Assembly: GCF_001571065.1 (NCBI RefSeq)
Contig: NZ_BCSW01000001.1
Location: 169,133-233,132 of the forward strand
Direction of reading: 5' to 3'
DNA length: 64,000 nucleotides
Origin: Dietzia cinnamea NBRC 102147
GTDB lineage: Bacteria; Actinomycetota; Actinomycetes; Mycobacteriales; Mycobacteriaceae
Every line of letters begins with the position of its first letter. Position 1 is the stretch's first letter. The notes below the pieces were generated by a model, which made no database searches, had not been told where the DNA came from, and worked only from the letters and a program-made list of their open reading frames with translations. Positions 62,874-64,000 of this stretch are shown one piece after another. The position numbers and the translations under genes were made by a program.

Positions 62874-63026
62874 ATGTACGCCTACCTGTGGCGATCGCTA
62901 CCCGGCCCGCGGCCGGTGAAGGCATTGATCGCGCTGGCCCTGCTGGCGACGGTGATCCTGCTCCTCATGGAGGTCGTGTTCCCGTGGGTCTCGGCGCAGA
63001 TGCCCTATACGGACGTCACCGTGTAA
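62874..63026 (+). CDS. Small membrane protein downstream of sortase, 50 residues
   Basis: M-Y-A-Y-L-W-R-S-L-P-G then one transmembrane helix (A-L-I-A-L-A-L-L-A-T-V-I-L-L-L-M) and the end P-Y-T-D-V-T-V. Similar 50-60 residue proteins follow class E sortases in many actinobacteria, usually before an aminodeoxychorismate synthase gene, which is absent here. It begins three bases after the sortase stop codon. Confidence 0.75.
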   Translation: MYAYLWRSLPGPRPVKALIALALLATVILLLMEVVFPWVSAQMPYTDVTV

Positions 63027-63062
63027 GTGCCGCGCGGAGGCCCGGCGCGCGGCATCCAGGGG

Positions 63063-63857
63063 TCAGAGGTGGACGGTGACGTCCGCGTCCGCGCGGAGCT
63101 TCTGCGACAACTCCTCCATCGCCCCGGCCTCCTTCTGGACCCGCACCTGCTCGGAGACCTCGCCGCGGACCTGCTCCAGCGGCGGCAGCCCACCACCACC
63201 GGACTCACCGGCACCGCCGCCGGCCATCGCCTGCTGCTGGCCGATCCGCTCGTAGGCGGCCTCGATCTCGGCGTCGGTCACCTCGAACTCCCCGAACTCG
63301 GCGGTGATGAGCTTCTCGACGCGCAGCTGCTTGTCGATCTGCTCCATCACCGCGTCGCGGTCCAGACCCTGCTCCCCCATCGCCGCGATGAACTCGTCGG
63401 TGCTGACCTGGTTGGTCTCGGCGAACTCCTCGAGCTCCGCCTTGATGTCCTCGTCGGAGACCTCGATGCCCCGCTTCTCCGCCTCCTGCGTGAGCAGCTC
63501 GGTGCCGACCAGACCGTCGGTGGTGAGCTTCTTGAGCTGCGCCTCGTCGACGGGCTGGCCCGTCATCTGCGCCTGCATGCTCATCTGTTTGTACTGGTTC
63601 TCGAATACCGACAGGAACTCGGCGCGCGAGATTTCGGTGCCGTTCACCTCGGCCACCGGGTCCGGGATGTCCGACGTGTCGGGCCCGGAGGGCGACTGCT
63701 CGCCGCCCTGCTCCGGCCCGGCCGCCTGTCCGGACTGCTCGGCCGCTGCGGGCGCGGCCGTGGCGCCGCCCTCGTCGTCGCCCCCGGCGCCGCACCCCGC
63801 GACCACCAGTGCGAGTCCCGCGGCGGCGACGGCCGCCCGCCATGTCCTCGAGCGCAC
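63063..63857 (-). CDS. Lipoprotein with SurA N-terminal-like chaperone domain
   Basis: A 264-residue exported lipoprotein. The signal peptide ends in L-V-V-A-G-C, a lipobox with the Cys at residue 22, followed by a 45-residue Ala/Gly/Glu-rich linker. Residues about 65-200 form a SurA-N-like helical domain (V-A-E-V-N-G-T-E-I-S-R-A-E-F). No parvulin peptidyl-prolyl isomerase domain follows, only a Gly-rich stretch and a charged helix. A periplasmic holdase role is inferred from family. GTG 63857 has GAGGAG five bases upstream. Confidence 0.83.
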   Translation of the reverse strand: MRSRTWRAAVAAAGLALVVAGCGAGGDDEGGATAAPAAAEQSGQAAGPEQGGEQSPSGPDTSDIPDPVAEVNGTEISRAEFLSVFENQYKQMSMQAQMTGQPVDEAQLKKLTTDGLVGTELLTQEAEKRGIEVSDEDIKAELEEFAETNQVSTDEFIAAMGEQGLDRDAVMEQIDKQLRVEKLITAEFGEFEVTDAEIEAAYERIGQQQAMAGGGAGESGGGGLPPLEQVRGEVSEQVRVQKEAGAMEELSQKLRADADVTVHL

Positions 63858-64000
63858 TCGATCTCCTCACGTTGTTCGTGTGCGTGAAGACGCCGACGGT
63901 ACACATCCGAGTTGAGCGGGAGCTGTGCGCGCGGCGGGCGGCGCGGCGCACCCGGGCGCGAACAGCGCGGCGGGCGGCGCGGGCCCCACCCGCGCCGCCC

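Overview
The window is high-GC DNA (very strong G/C third-position bias) from an actinobacterium of the order Mycobacteriales. From about 2.8 to 43 kb the gene order follows the Mycobacterium tuberculosis Rv3644c-Rv3683 block almost gene for gene: DNA polymerase III delta-prime, HAMP adenylate cyclase, topA, a small conserved protein, cspA, DEAD-box helicase, Tad/Flp pilus locus, 6C RNA, HAD phosphatase, acs, holin-like protein, epoxide-hydrolase-like protein, marP, Nudix, TlpA, nth, crp, MBL hydrolase, RidA, two ArsA-like ATPases, whiB4, ponA2 and a metallophosphoesterase. The overall gene content would fit Dietzia or a relative, but the genus is an inference; the order is well supported.

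Layout. 1-2.6 kb: acyl-CoA dehydrogenase (cut by the window edge), IclR regulator and a crotonase. 2.8-16.9 kb: tRNA-Thr, holB, adenylate cyclase, topA, then korA-korB and an NRDE protein that interrupt the M. tuberculosis-type order, then a conserved protein, cspA and a helicase. 16.9-21.9 kb: a seven-gene pilus operon on the minus strand, every junction overlapping except that upstream of the TadC-like/pilin boundary. 22.2 kb: 6C small RNA. 22.3-31 kb: HAD phosphatase, a degenerate Fic-like protein, PRC-barrel protein, acs, holin-like protein, a catalytically degenerate hydrolase, then the nth-tlpA-nudix-marP operon. 32.7-36.5 kb: a tiny membrane protein, crp, an inserted AbiEi/DUF559 gene flanked by palindromic repeats, MBL hydrolase, RidA and DUF4177. 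36.6-43 kb: ArsA-like pair, whiB4, ponA2, phosphoesterase, tRNA-Pro. 43.2-64 kb is less conserved: acyl-CoA oxidase-like enzyme, YhgE-like membrane protein, mrpABCDEFG-mgtE ion-transport operon, F420-type oxidoreductase with a kinase-like partner, dps, furA-catalase, universal stress protein, a frameshifted secreted protein, class E sortase, a 50-aa membrane protein and a SurA-N lipoprotein.

How parts fit together. The adenylate cyclase and CRP regulator sit in the same block, and perfect or near-perfect CRP boxes lie before acs and before crp. FurA, catalase, Dps, WhiB4 and the TlpA/MarP proteins point to oxidative and acid stress handling. PonA2, MarP and the sortase act on the envelope. 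At least 17 genes carry a TANNNT-type -10 hexamer 6 or 7 bases before the start codon, the signature of leaderless mRNAs. The most unusual items are a palindromic intergenic repeat in three copies, two of which bracket an inserted AbiEi/DUF559 gene, and an EphE-like reading frame that appears to begin at CTG and lacks its catalytic nucleophile and histidine.
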